From Mycolicibacterium fluoranthenivorans (lineage in GTDB: Bacteria > Actinomycetota > Actinomycetes > Mycobacteriales > Mycobacteriaceae): 64,000 nucleotides of DNA. Location: positions 372,001 through 436,000 of the forward strand of contig NZ_JAANOW010000004.1 in assembly GCF_011758805.1 (NCBI RefSeq), in the 5' to 3' direction. Position numbers and translations under genes: made by a program. A model generated the notes under the pieces. It did not search any database. It saw only the letters and a program-made list of their open reading frames with translations, and was not told the origin of the DNA. Below, in pieces: positions 16,442 through 25,844 of this stretch. Within the stretch, counting starts at the first letter, position 1. Every line of letters starts with the position of its first letter.

Positions 16442-17956
16442 TCAGCGCGGCGGGTCGCCGTGCCAGGTGAAGCTGTTCACGTACTTGCCGATATCCATGG
16501 CGAGTTGCAGATTCGCCCCGGACGGGTGCCCGATCCCGAATGACGGACTGAACTCGTGATACGGCCCGACTGCCGAAGCCACCAGGGCCACATCGTTTTT
16601 CACCGCAACCATCACCATGATGCGCAGCCTGGTGTAGGTGCCGGAGGAATCTTGCGGGTACTCATCGGCGAAGACTCCGTATCCCGGCTGGTAACCGATC
16701 GCCGCATTGGGGATCTCGTAGTCCACCGTGGCGTCGGGATAGCTGCGGGCGATCAGATCCTCGGCGATCGCACGCGGCGTACGCCCGGCCGCCGGCTCAC
16801 CGAAGAGCTCCACGGTGCCGGTGTCGCCGGCGAGGAAATCCAGCGTCACCCCGTCCGGATCGAGGGTGGCCCGGTAGGCGGTACCCGGCCCGGGATAGGC
16901 GACCGAGAACGACCCGTCGGCGGCGGTGAATCGAGGGTTGGTCGCCACGGGTGTGCCCATCGGCGGTCGCCCGCAGTCCGGCGGGCACTTGTAGTTCGGA
17001 ATCGCGGGCGTGATCACGGCAGACACCGCCGCAACCACCACCGCCGAGATGACGACACCAACACTGACAGGTAGCAGCACCCGGGTATCGGCCACCGATT
17101 GCTCGCCGACGTGACCCGCCCCGGCCTGGATCGCCAGGCGTGCGGTCAGCAATGCCAACACCGTGAGCATCAGATGCACTCCCACCTGCACGCTCTGCGG
17201 CAGTGGGGCGACTTCGGCCACACCCAGCACACCGTAGAGGATCAGCGCCACGCTCACGCTGACGGTGACCGCCACAGCGCGCCGGCGGCGGGCACCGAGT
17301 GCCGCCCCGACCATGCCACCGACTGCGGCGGCCATCAGCGGCACCGCGATGCCCTGGATCCCGGCCTCGACGAGAAGTTCGACCACGGAGCGTTCAGGCG
17401 TGGACACCCCGGTCGCCAGCTGCGGGCTGAGCCGGGTCAGTATCGCCGCCGCAGTGAACGCCGTAGCCCCGAGCTCCCCGAACACGTAGCCGTCCAAGGG
17501 ATCCCGGATCAATCCGGGTACCAGCCGCGCCGCGATGGCGGGCAACAACATGAGAACCGCCCCGCCGACCGGAATCGAGAGACCCTCCAGCATGGTGTGC
17601 CCGAACGTGACCCCGGATCCCAGGGCGACGTCGTAGGACTGGGCCACGATCTCGCCCGCGACCAGCGCCCATCCCAGGCCCAGCAGCGCCGCGAACAATG
17701 CCGTCGTCACCAGGGCACGCCCCGACCTGCCGCAGGTGCGCAGATACATCACGAACACCAAGGGGAATCCGGCTGCGGCCGTTCCGATCATCGGCGCCTG
17801 CCAGCGCAGGACCGCGCATACCGCCAGCACGACGACCACGCCCGCCAGCGCGAGGCGGAACGGGGCACGCCGCTCACGTGGCAGATACGGGAAGAGGGTG
17901 GTGGTCACCGAGGGCCACAGCACCCGTTGATCAGGGCCGGCCGCGAATGCCGTCAT
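16442..17956 (-). CDS. multi-spanning membrane protein with extracytoplasmic C-terminal domain
   Basis: 504 residues. About eight hydrophobic helices lie between residues 35 and 330. After the last (VSVGVVISAVVVAAVSAVI) comes a KCPPDCG segment and a ~180-residue soluble domain (YPGPGTAYRATLDPDGVTLDFL, YQPGYGVFADEYPQD) that is probably outside. DPLDGYVFGELGATAFTAAAI has a slight PrsW flavour, but the acidic catalytic motifs were not seen, so I do not assign protease activity. Its start overlaps the stop of the upstream sedolisin gene (ATGA), so the two are one operon and may act together at the envelope. Confidence 0.7.
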   Translation of the reverse strand: MTAFAAGPDQRVLWPSVTTTLFPYLPRERRAPFRLALAGVVVVLAVCAVLRWQAPMIGTAAAGFPLVFVMYLRTCGRSGRALVTTALFAALLGLGWALVAGEIVAQSYDVALGSGVTFGHTMLEGLSIPVGGAVLMLLPAIAARLVPGLIRDPLDGYVFGELGATAFTAAAILTRLSPQLATGVSTPERSVVELLVEAGIQGIAVPLMAAAVGGMVGAALGARRRRAVAVTVSVSVALILYGVLGVAEVAPLPQSVQVGVHLMLTVLALLTARLAIQAGAGHVGEQSVADTRVLLPVSVGVVISAVVVAAVSAVITPAIPNYKCPPDCGRPPMGTPVATNPRFTAADGSFSVAYPGPGTAYRATLDPDGVTLDFLAGDTGTVELFGEPAAGRTPRAIAEDLIARSYPDATVDYEIPNAAIGYQPGYGVFADEYPQDSSGTYTRLRIMVMVAVKNDVALVASAVGPYHEFSPSFGIGHPSGANLQLAMDIGKYVNSFTWHGDPPR

Positions 17957-19539
17957 CGCCGCGCGGCACCGGTCTGTAAGGCGAGAAGATCACGGACCAG
18001 ACTGTCGACGCTCGGGCTACCGAGTCCGGTCACCAGGTCATAGCCCGGACTCGAGACGTCGACTGCGTTCGCCCCCAGCCGGACATCGCGGAAACCGGGC
18101 AGCCGGGAACCCGAGGCGACCTGGTACAGCAGCGGATTGAGGTCACCACCCAACGCCCGCCCGCCGTGCGCGCGCAGATACTGGTTCATCAACACCGTCA
18201 GCGCCGCCCAGATGGGTGCGGCCTGCGACGTTCCCGCACCGATTCTCGACTGCCCGTCGAACACAATGCGCACCCCGGTGAACGGGTCGGCCACCGCCGC
18301 CACATCCGGCACCAACCGCTGGGTGGTGTCCCGTCCTGTCTCGACACTGCTCTGAAATGCGGGACGGGAGTACAGCTTCGAGACACCGCCGCTGCTACCC
18401 AGTGACATCGCCACGTCCACCCAGGCCTGTTCGGAAAGCCACCGGCCCTGGTCGTCGGTAGTCAGCGTGGTGCCCCCGACCGACGTGACCTCGGGCATCG
18501 ACGCCACCGCGTCGAGGCCGATATCGTCGGGCCCCGGGGGCGCCGACCAGTCCGGCCCGCCTTTGCATTCCAAGCCCCCGTTGTCCCCACTCGCGTCGAA
18601 CACCGTGGTGCCGTGCTTCTGCGCCGCCGCCAGCGCCGCACGGACCGGGGTGAGGTCGGCGGTGCCGTGCAACTTGTCGCAACCCCAACCGATCGACAGG
18701 CTCCACACCGCTCCGGGAAACTGTCGATCCGTGGTCTCGAACAGCTGCGCGACCTTGTGATAGCCGCCGTCGCCCTCGACGGTGGGCAGCGCGTTCACGA
18801 CGACCAGTTGGGCATCGGGCGCAATGGCGTGCGCCACTTGAAGATCCATCACCGTCTCGCCCGTCGACGGGCCCGGTTGGCCGCCGACGAGGATCGGAGT
18901 GAACCGGGGTAATCCCGACGTATCGGAGAAGGTGTCCAGATCGCTCTGGTCGTAGCCGTCGAATTCGAAGAACACGATGGTCGCCCCCTTGCCGGTGAAG
19001 CCGGCAGCAGCGAGCGGTTGTGCGTCGTACACCGTCAGTAGCGCATCCGGGCTCAGCCCTTGGCGCGGCACGTCCAGTGGCAGCAGACCGGGACGCGCCA
19101 TGTGGTGCGGGGTGTAGCCGAGGATGCGGCCGACATCGCTGACCGTGCTCGTCAGTTCGACGGGCACCGCGGGCTGCTGCGGGGATGCGTAGAACTCCTG
19201 GCCGCGGCGGCCCCGGTAATCGCGCACCGGAACCGCAAAGGCACGTGCGACGCGGTCCGCCGGGCCCTCGACGACGGCCCAGGCATCACCGGGCCGCCAC
19301 CGCACCGACAGACCACGCCCGGCGGCCCAGCCGATCAACTCCTCGGGGCGGCGGGCGTCGGCGAGCGTGACCGTCAGTTGCGTGTCACTCGAGCGGGACG
19401 CACCCAGATCGGCGGACGCGGCCAGCAGCCGGGCGTAGGGACCGGCGATGGTGGCATCCGGCGGGCGCGACAGCGGCGCAACGTCGGCTGCCAGCAGCAA
19501 CGCCGCCGCCAGCACCCACAACCGGCGACGACCGGTCAT
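17953..19539 (-). CDS. exported sedolisin (S53 serine-carboxyl peptidase) with propeptide
   Basis: 528 residues from the ATG at 19539, where a normal signal peptide begins (LWVLAAALLLAADVAPL). The pro-kumamolisin propeptide covers about residues 40-165 (LTVTLADARRPEELIGWAAG). The catalytic core has E228 and D232 spaced four apart (GETVMDLQVAHA), the oxyanion aspartate in DASGDNG, and nucleophile S438 in GAGTSQAAP. The C-terminal DVSSPGYDLVTGLGSP matches the calcium-binding end. The set of residues is complete, so an active, acid-type secreted protease is likely. It is translationally coupled to the membrane protein that follows. Confidence 0.9.
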   Translation of the reverse strand: MTGRRRLWVLAAALLLAADVAPLSRPPDATIAGPYARLLAASADLGASRSSDTQLTVTLADARRPEELIGWAAGRGLSVRWRPGDAWAVVEGPADRVARAFAVPVRDYRGRRGQEFYASPQQPAVPVELTSTVSDVGRILGYTPHHMARPGLLPLDVPRQGLSPDALLTVYDAQPLAAAGFTGKGATIVFFEFDGYDQSDLDTFSDTSGLPRFTPILVGGQPGPSTGETVMDLQVAHAIAPDAQLVVVNALPTVEGDGGYHKVAQLFETTDRQFPGAVWSLSIGWGCDKLHGTADLTPVRAALAAAQKHGTTVFDASGDNGGLECKGGPDWSAPPGPDDIGLDAVASMPEVTSVGGTTLTTDDQGRWLSEQAWVDVAMSLGSSGGVSKLYSRPAFQSSVETGRDTTQRLVPDVAAVADPFTGVRIVFDGQSRIGAGTSQAAPIWAALTVLMNQYLRAHGGRALGGDLNPLLYQVASGSRLPGFRDVRLGANAVDVSSPGYDLVTGLGSPSVDSLVRDLLALQTGAARR

Positions 19540-19558
19540 GCCTGCGCTACGTCGGGGA

Positions 19559-19867
19559 TCAGGGGATGCCGTTGATCCCATGATGCTGGCCGCCCGGCAC
19601 CGTCGGCGCGGGCGGGGCCAACACCGACGGCGTGAAGAGGTTCCCACCGGTCGGGTCGATCGACTTCTGCGTCGGAGACACCGTCTCGCTCGGTGCCGCG
19701 GGCGCGGTCGTCGCGGTCGTCGTGGTCGTCGTCGTGGTGGTGGTCGTTGTGCTGCTGGGGCTTTCCTTGGTGCTGTTACCGCAAGCCGCGGTCAGGCCAC
19801 CCAGTGCGATGACTGCCGCGGCGCCGGCGACGGCGCCCAGACGGCGGCTCAGAATGCGTGAGTTCAC
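19559..19867 (-). CDS. small lipoprotein with poly-threonine linker (copy 1)
   Basis: 102 residues from GTG at 19867, preceded by an AGAGAGGA ribosome site. Lipobox LTAAC near residues 25-29 predicts lipid anchoring. A run of 12 threonines follows, then a segment sharing SETVSPTQKSID and NLFTPSVLAPPAPT with the neighbour at 19888-20187. The Thr tract probably acts as an extended, possibly glycosylated stalk. No domain recognised. Ends with PGGQHHGINGIP. Confidence 0.8.
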   Translation of the reverse strand: MNSRILSRRLGAVAGAAAVIALGGLTAACGNSTKESPSSTTTTTTTTTTTTATTAPAAPSETVSPTQKSIDPTGGNLFTPSVLAPPAPTVPGGQHHGINGIP

Positions 19868-19887
19868 GATGCTGATCCTCTCTACGC

Positions 19888-20187
19888 CTACGACGACGAT
19901 CCGGGACGGTGGACGCCCGGGGGCTCCGTCGGCGCCGGCGGAGCCAGCACGCTGGGCGTGAAGAGGTTCCCGCCGGTCGGGTCGATCGACTTCTGCGTCG
20001 GAGACACCGTCTCGGTCGGCGTCGCGGGCGCGGTCGTCGTGGTGGTCGTCGTCGTGGTCGTCGTGGTGGTGCTCGACGGCGCCTCCTTGCCACCCGAACC
20101 GCACGCGGCCGTGAGGCCGCCCATTGCGATGAGGGCCGCGCATCCCGCGGTCAACCCCAGACGACGAACTAAAACCCGTGAAGCCAT
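19888..20187 (-). CDS. small lipoprotein with poly-threonine linker (copy 2)
   Basis: 99 residues from the ATG at 20187 (an ATG nine bases earlier is possible). This start aligns MASRVLVRRLG with VNSRILSRRLG of the downstream copy. Lipobox LTAAC, 13 threonines, then TETVSPTQKSID and NLFTPSVLAPPAPT as in copy 1. The two genes are in tandem, 20 bp apart, and clearly a recent duplication. The C-terminal tails differ (PPGVHRPGSSS here). Confidence 0.8.
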   Translation of the reverse strand: MASRVLVRRLGLTAGCAALIAMGGLTAACGSGGKEAPSSTTTTTTTTTTTTTAPATPTETVSPTQKSIDPTGGNLFTPSVLAPPAPTEPPGVHRPGSSS

Positions 20188-20282
20188 GACATCCATCCCA
20201 TGCGGCCGGTGCTACGCAGCATCTATTTGACAAGATCGTCACCATCGTCGCACATCAGGGGCCGCTGCATTGGTTTTACCGG

Positions 20283-21926
20283 CTAGGCGGCCTTTTTGTC
20301 CGAGTCGGAACCTTCGCCGGCGCCACCGGTGCTCCGCGGTGCACGATCACCGGCCGCACCGTCCCTGTCCCGGGCGCCGTGTTTGCCACCGGCTTTCGGC
20401 GGGGCGCTGTTGGACGAATTGGTGTCGGACGAGTCGGTGTCGGGTGTCTGCGACGACGTGGTGGTCGAATCCGCCGCGGGTGTCTTGGTCCGGTGCGGGC
20501 GGTGGGTGCCGGCGGGGTGCCGACGAGCGGGCGGGGCGGCATCATCGCTCGCCGACGCAGTCGACTTGTCTGCCTCGGCGGACGTCGCAGTGTCGGCGCC
20601 ACCGGTCTCACCCCCGGCCGCGGCGGGCGTGGTGTCGTCCGCTTTCGCGCCCTTGACCTCGACCGGGTCGCTCTTGATGTCATCGGCGGCGGTGGTCGTA
20701 TCGGCTTTGCCCGTAGCGGTTTTCGCGGTGACCTCCGCCGCGCTCTGCGCCACGCGGGTGTTGGTCTTCGCCTGCGGCAGCGCAGTAGGCGTCGCGGCGG
20801 CGAGGGTAGTCTGATCGGCCGTCTCATCCGAGACGGTGGGCACCTTGTCCCAGGACGGGTTGAGCGCATGCCGGATACCCACACCCACGGCGTTGAGCAA
20901 TTGGAACGGCAGCGCGATCAGCCGTTGCGGCGTCGGGGACAGCGACGCCGGGGTGGGGACACCGGGGTTGATCGAGCGGTCATACCCCAGGTCGACCAGT
21001 AGTTTCAGCGCCGGCCGCACCAGATCCAGGAGTTGTTTGGGCACACCCAGCATCTTGAACGGCACCAGCAGCGGAAGCTCCGGCGCCGCCAGCGTCACAT
21101 AGGTGATGTTGCTGTCGGGGTCGGTGTAATCCGGACGGGCGCGGGGACCGGTCATATCCGCCGGGAAGTAGTTGGAGTGCAGAAGGCCGAAACCCAGCAG
21201 CGCGTTCAGGTCGGCCAGGAGGTTGAGCGGATAGTTCGGAAAGTCCGAGATCGGGTCGTACTCCCAGCTCACATCGGTGGTCTTGTAGGGGGTGTCGGTC
21301 GGTGTGCTGCCGTCGAACTTGACGTTGAACAGCGGCAGGAAAAATCCCGGAAAGCGTTGCGCGATACCACCATTGGGACGGTTCATGCTGGCGAAGAGAA
21401 GAAAGGACAACCGGTCGGCATCTGGTGACCCGATCGATTGCAGATACCGCATCTCCCGGACGACGACGTTCGCACCCGACGAATAGCCCGCGACGGTGAC
21501 GGGCCCGTCGGTGAGCAGGGCCGAGTCCAGCGCGTCCTGCACGTTCAGCAGCCCCTGCTGCTGCGACTGTTCGAAGGTGGTTTTGCCGTCCCACCCGGAG
21601 GTGTACGGAATCTGTGACGGCCAGCCGACTTTCTGGAAGTCGTAGCCGTAATAGGGCGACGCGGGATTGGTCGGGTCGAGGTAGCCGTGTCCGGCCACCC
21701 CGACCGAGCCGGGATGGCTTCCGAGTGACCGCGGATCACCACCCAACTCTTGGATCATGCTGGCGCTGCTCGGGTTGCTGTTGCCGCCGATCGCCACCAA
21801 TGTGCCGGCGAGCAGCCGCACGCCCACTCCGACACTGGATAAAAGTGCCAGGCCTGCGATTACAGCGAAGACAAGGAGCGACCTGGACGCCGACGACGCA
21901 ACCCCGATCATGGGACGAAACGACAT
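20283..21926 (-). CDS. PE-PPE-domain serine hydrolase with disordered C-terminal tail
   Basis: 547 residues; ATG at 21926 with GGGGAGGG ribosome site. N-terminal membrane or signal segment (LLVFAVIAGLALLSSVGVGV), then a PE-PPE domain (about residues 70-300) containing the serine elbow GYSSGA. It lacks an actual PE or PPE N-terminal domain, as do several membrane-associated PE-PPE hydrolases in mycobacteria. These act as esterases or acyltransferases; chp2/PapA3-type roles are known in lipid assembly. Residues ~370-547 are Thr/Ala/Asp-rich, rich in lysine at intervals, and look disordered. Substrate unknown. Confidence 0.82.
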   Translation of the reverse strand: MSFRPMIGVASSASRSLLVFAVIAGLALLSSVGVGVRLLAGTLVAIGGNSNPSSASMIQELGGDPRSLGSHPGSVGVAGHGYLDPTNPASPYYGYDFQKVGWPSQIPYTSGWDGKTTFEQSQQQGLLNVQDALDSALLTDGPVTVAGYSSGANVVVREMRYLQSIGSPDADRLSFLLFASMNRPNGGIAQRFPGFFLPLFNVKFDGSTPTDTPYKTTDVSWEYDPISDFPNYPLNLLADLNALLGFGLLHSNYFPADMTGPRARPDYTDPDSNITYVTLAAPELPLLVPFKMLGVPKQLLDLVRPALKLLVDLGYDRSINPGVPTPASLSPTPQRLIALPFQLLNAVGVGIRHALNPSWDKVPTVSDETADQTTLAAATPTALPQAKTNTRVAQSAAEVTAKTATGKADTTTAADDIKSDPVEVKGAKADDTTPAAAGGETGGADTATSAEADKSTASASDDAAPPARRHPAGTHRPHRTKTPAADSTTTSSQTPDTDSSDTNSSNSAPPKAGGKHGARDRDGAAGDRAPRSTGGAGEGSDSDKKAA

Positions 21927-22131
21927 AGACCCTCCCCGACACCACGCACCTGGCCGAATATTGCCCAGCTAGAAGCGGTCAACGGCACCGCTGCCGCACC
22001 GACCCGTAGCGCGAACACCCTTGGGGCGCACCGTGCACAAGTCAGGGACACTTGCGCTGGGGCAAATCCTTACTTGAAAGTAAGTTTGGCACAGCCACGG
22101 CGACTGTGGGCGAAATTCGGGCGAGAAAGCC

Positions 22132-22902
22132 TCAGAGGACTTTCGAGAGGAACTCCTGCAGTCGCGGGTGCTTCGGGTTGTCGAACAATTCGGCCGGCGG
22201 GGCGTCCTCGACGATGTTGCCGCCGTCCATGAAGATCACCCGGGAGGCCACCTCCCGGGCGAAACCCATCTCGTGGGTGACCACCACCATCGTCATGCCG
22301 CCTTGGGCGAGGGCGCGCAGCACCTCGAGCACATCGCCGACCATCTCGGGATCCAGCGCACTGGTGGCCTCGTCGAACAGCATGATGGACGGATTCATCG
22401 CCAGTGCCCGCGCGATCGCGACGCGCTGCTTCTGCCCACCCGACAGTGTGGAGGGCTTCACCTGGGCCTTCTCCGCCAGCCCCACCTGCGCGAGGAGGTC
22501 GAGCGCCTTCTTCTCGGCGTCGGCCTTGCCCATCTTCTTGGTCAGCAGCGGCGCCAGCGTGACATTGTCGATCACCGTCATGTGCGGGAACAGGTTGAAG
22601 TGCTGGAACACCATGCCGATGTGCTGACGGACCTTGTCCAGATCGACCTTCTTGTCGGTGAGGTCGAACTCGTCGATGGTCACCTTGCCGCCGGTGATGT
22701 CCTCCAGCTTGTTCAGGCACCGCAGGAAGGTGGACTTGCCGGAGCCTGACGGGCCGATGACGCAGACGACCTCGCCTTGTTTGATCGTGGTGTCGATACC
22801 GTTGAGCACCACCAGATCTCCGAACGACTTCTTCAAGCCTTCGATTCGGATCTTGACGGCGCCCGGCTCCTCGATTGCAGCTTCGGGAATGAGATCAGTC
22901 AT
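22132..22902 (-). CDS. glnQ: polar amino acid (glutamine-type) ABC transporter ATPase
   Basis: 256 residues. Walker [10 protein letters not shown]-loop, signature LSGGQKQR, Walker [13 protein letters not shown] and the H-loop (VVTHEMGF). The whole protein matches the GlnQ/ArtP subgroup. It powers uptake by the fused binding-protein/permease encoded immediately upstream (12-bp gap). The gene_symbol is by family; the true substrate could be glutamine, glutamate or another polar amino acid. Confidence 0.9.
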   Translation of the reverse strand: MTDLIPEAAIEEPGAVKIRIEGLKKSFGDLVVLNGIDTTIKQGEVVCVIGPSGSGKSTFLRCLNKLEDITGGKVTIDEFDLTDKKVDLDKVRQHIGMVFQHFNLFPHMTVIDNVTLAPLLTKKMGKADAEKKALDLLAQVGLAEKAQVKPSTLSGGQKQRVAIARALAMNPSIMLFDEATSALDPEMVGDVLEVLRALAQGGMTMVVVTHEMGFAREVASRVIFMDGGNIVEDAPPAELFDNPKHPRLQEFLSKVL

Positions 22903-22914
22903 TTTGCGATGCCC

Positions 22915-24372
22915 CTATTTGACTAGCCGGTGTTCAAGTCGGTCCGAGAGTTTGGTGAGCGCCATGATCACCACGAAGTAGATGATGCCGATGATCAGCC
23001 ACATCTTGAACGACTGGTAGTTGCCGGCGATGATGATCCGGCCGGTTTGGGTCAGCTCGGCGATGCCGATCACCGACAGGATCGAGGTGTCCTTCAAGGT
23101 GATGACGAACTGGTTGATGTAGGACGGGATCATCGTCCTGATCGCCTGCGGCAGAATGACTTTTCGCATCGTGGGCAGATAACCGATGCCCAGGCTGCGG
23201 GCCGCCTCCATCTGCCCCTTGTCCACCGACTGGATGCCGCCGCGCACGATCTCGGTCATATAGGCGCCGGCGTTCAGCGACAGCGTGATGATGCCCGCGG
23301 TCAGGGCGCTCATCTGGAAGCCGAGCGCCGACGGAATGCCGAAGTAGATGAAGAACGCCTGAACCAGAAGTGGTGTGCCGCGAAAGATGTCGACGAATGT
23401 CGTCCCGATCGCCCTCAGCCAGATCGCGCGGGAAACCCGCAGCAGGCCGAAGATGATGCCGAGCACCAGGGCGATGGCGATCGACACGACCGTCAGGATG
23501 ACGGTCATCTTCAAGCCCTGCAGCAGGATCGGGTAGGTGCTCTTGATCAGGCCCAGGAACGAGTTGTCGTCGTTGGACGCACCCTCACCGAGATAGGTGT
23601 TGACGATCTTGTCGTACTCGCCGGACTTCTTGAGATTGTTCAAGCCGGCGTTGAACTTCTGCAGCAGTTCGGCGTTGCGGCCCTTGTTCACCGCGAACCC
23701 GTAGCCGGTCGGATCCTCCTTGGGGGTGACCGTCTTGAAGCCGTTGCCCTGCGCGATGCCGTACAGCAGCACCGGGTAGTCCTCGAACACCGCGACCGAG
23801 TTCCCGGTCTTCACCTCGTCGAACATCGACGAGGAGTCGGCGAACGAGACCACCTGGAAGCCGTACTTGTCCTTGATGGAGTTGGCGAAGGTGGCGCCCT
23901 GGGTGCCGTTCTTGACCGCCACCCGCTTGCCGCGCAGATCGTCGTAGGACTTGATGTCCTCGTTGGTCTTGAGCACCGCCATCTGGATGCCGGACTCGAA
24001 GTAGGGTTCGGAGAAGTCGAACACCTGCTTGCGCTTGTCGGTGATGGACATGCCCGCGATGACGCCGTCGACCTGATTCGCCTGCACGGCCTGCAGCGCC
24101 GCGTCGAAACCGAGCGGCTTGATGTCCACCGTGAAGTGCTGATCCGCGGCGATCGCACGAATCAGATCCATGTCGATACCGACGAAATTGCCCTGCTTGT
24201 CCTGGAATTCGAACGGCGCGAACGTCGTGTCCGTGGCAATGACGTACTTCTCGCCGTCCGCCGAGGCGGTACCTGCCGTCAGCAGCGGGCTCAACGACCC
24301 GACCAGCAGCGCGGTCACCAGTAACGCCGTCCGGTGCAGGACACCTCGTCGTCTCGATGACGAACGCTTCAT
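22915..24372 (-). CDS. fused glutamine-type binding protein and ABC permease
   Basis: 485 residues from the ATG at 24372, with a GGGGGAGG ribosome site. Signal peptide to about residue 38, then a type-2 solute-binding domain (about 40-265: YVIATDTTFAPFEFQD, GIDMDLIRAIA, DGVIAGMSITDKR, RVAVKNGTQGA). A membrane permease follows (about 280-480) with the EAA-type loop MEAARSLGIGYLPTMRKVILPQA. The fusion tethers the binding protein to the outside of the membrane, as in GlnP-type systems. Together with the downstream GlnQ it forms a complete importer in two genes. Confidence 0.9.
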   Translation of the reverse strand: MKRSSSRRRGVLHRTALLVTALLVGSLSPLLTAGTASADGEKYVIATDTTFAPFEFQDKQGNFVGIDMDLIRAIAADQHFTVDIKPLGFDAALQAVQANQVDGVIAGMSITDKRKQVFDFSEPYFESGIQMAVLKTNEDIKSYDDLRGKRVAVKNGTQGATFANSIKDKYGFQVVSFADSSSMFDEVKTGNSVAVFEDYPVLLYGIAQGNGFKTVTPKEDPTGYGFAVNKGRNAELLQKFNAGLNNLKKSGEYDKIVNTYLGEGASNDDNSFLGLIKSTYPILLQGLKMTVILTVVSIAIALVLGIIFGLLRVSRAIWLRAIGTTFVDIFRGTPLLVQAFFIYFGIPSALGFQMSALTAGIITLSLNAGAYMTEIVRGGIQSVDKGQMEAARSLGIGYLPTMRKVILPQAIRTMIPSYINQFVITLKDTSILSVIGIAELTQTGRIIIAGNYQSFKMWLIIGIIYFVVIMALTKLSDRLEHRLVK

Positions 24373-24476
24373 ACTGCGCCTCCCCCTCGTCACTGCGCCT
24401 CCCCTCATCGAAAGCGCGGGGACTAACGCTAGCTGTCGGTCACACTTCTTGTCAGCGAACAGGAGGCGAATCGCCG

Positions 24477-25589
24477 TCAGCGCGCCCCGATGACGACACG
24501 GTTTCCGCCGCTGCGTTTGGCCGCATACATCGCCGAGTCCGCCGCGCTGATGAGTTCGAGCACCAGGTCGGCCGGTCGCGGCGCGGTATGCACGTCGTCT
24601 CCGTGGACGACCGTGACGCCGATGCTGGCAGTGACATTTCCCGCGAGCGCCGCAATAGCCCGGCACAACGCGGTGGTGAATGACGCGTCGCCGGTTCGGG
24701 AGGTCGCCGCGACAAGGAACTCCTCTCCCCCGGCGCGGCAGATGGCCGCGTCATCCGGTGCATGCTTGCGCAGGATGTCGGCGACCCGGAGCAGCACACG
24801 ATCCCCGGCGGCATGGCCGTAGGTGTCGTTGATCCGTTTGAAGTCGTCGAGGTCGACCATGAGCATGACGAGATAGTTCTGCCCGCCCGCCAAACCGCCG
24901 ATCAGTAGGCGTTCCACCACGTCCACGAATCCCCGCCGGTTCAGCAGGCCCGTCAGCGGATCCTCATCGGCCCGGGTCGCGTATTTGCTCATGGCCTCCG
25001 ACAGGCCACGGACGGTGAACGGCGCCACCATGTTGATCAGCCACAGCAGCCAGAGCGCGGCGATGGCGGTGTTGATGTCGACGTCGGTGGCAAGTCGGTA
25101 TGCCGCGACGGCGGACGCGACCTGCCCGGCGGCGATGTTGAGCGCTAGGGCACGGGCGCTGTGAAAGAACGCGATGTATCCACTGGTGATGGGCACCGCG
25201 GCGCAGGTCAGCGCGGCCAGCGCGGCACTCGGCTGCGCCAGGCTCCAGCCCACGATGCATGCGGTGGCCACCGAAGCCGCGATCAGCGATTGGCGCCGGG
25301 TGGGCCATCGGGTGAGCCAGAACCAGGTCATCACGCATGACAGGCTCGCTGCGAGCACGCCGATCACCACAGCAGAGCCGAGGGTGACCTGCCTTGCGCC
25401 GGGCACGATCAACGCCAGGGGTGCCAGCATCGACGATGCTGCGACCACGGCCAGCAGCACGCGCGTCGAGCGGATCAACCCCCGATGGCACAGGAAAGCA
25501 GTGACAGCCTCGAACTGATCGGGTTGGTCGAGCCAATCCGACAGCCGGGCCAGTCGTCTTCCCCCGCGGATAATGCACACGCTTTCCAC
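24477..25589 (-). CDS. membrane GGDEF diguanylate cyclase
   Basis: 370 residues. Six hydrophobic segments in residues 40-195 form a membrane sensor of unknown ligand. The C-terminal GGDEF domain (about 205-365) is complete: DEDPLTGLLNRRGF, DLDDFKRINDTYGH, the active site RAGGEEFLV and ITASIGVTV-like strand (NVTASIGVTV). It should make cyclic di-GMP from two GTP. No RxxD inhibitory site is obvious just before the GGEEF. No EAL partner lies nearby. Confidence 0.88.
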   Translation of the reverse strand: MESVCIIRGGRRLARLSDWLDQPDQFEAVTAFLCHRGLIRSTRVLLAVVAASSMLAPLALIVPGARQVTLGSAVVIGVLAASLSCVMTWFWLTRWPTRRQSLIAASVATACIVGWSLAQPSAALAALTCAAVPITSGYIAFFHSARALALNIAAGQVASAVAAYRLATDVDINTAIAALWLLWLINMVAPFTVRGLSEAMSKYATRADEDPLTGLLNRRGFVDVVERLLIGGLAGGQNYLVMLMVDLDDFKRINDTYGHAAGDRVLLRVADILRKHAPDDAAICRAGGEEFLVAATSRTGDASFTTALCRAIAALAGNVTASIGVTVVHGDDVHTAPRPADLVLELISAADSAMYAAKRSGGNRVVIGAR

Positions 25590-25844
25590 TTAATTTACTG
25601 CAACCGATATTTGACCTGCACGCCTTTGCCGCCCCCGGCGTCCGTCCGCCCATCACCGCCACAAAATGGGCTGAACAGCAGCCTTTACACACCTGCTGTC
25701 CATACATGAATAGTCCAGTTGAGCCGAATGCGTCGCGAAACAACCAATTTCGATCCCGCTTTTATTTGCGAATACAAGTACTTTTGGAGCGGCCACGGAC
25801 CATCGGCGACCCACTGCCAATCGGGAGAATTACCCGAAGTCCTG

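Noticed and set aside
16442..17956. PrsW-type membrane protease
   Set aside because: A weak similarity around DPLDGYVFGELGA only; catalytic acidic pairs were not found.
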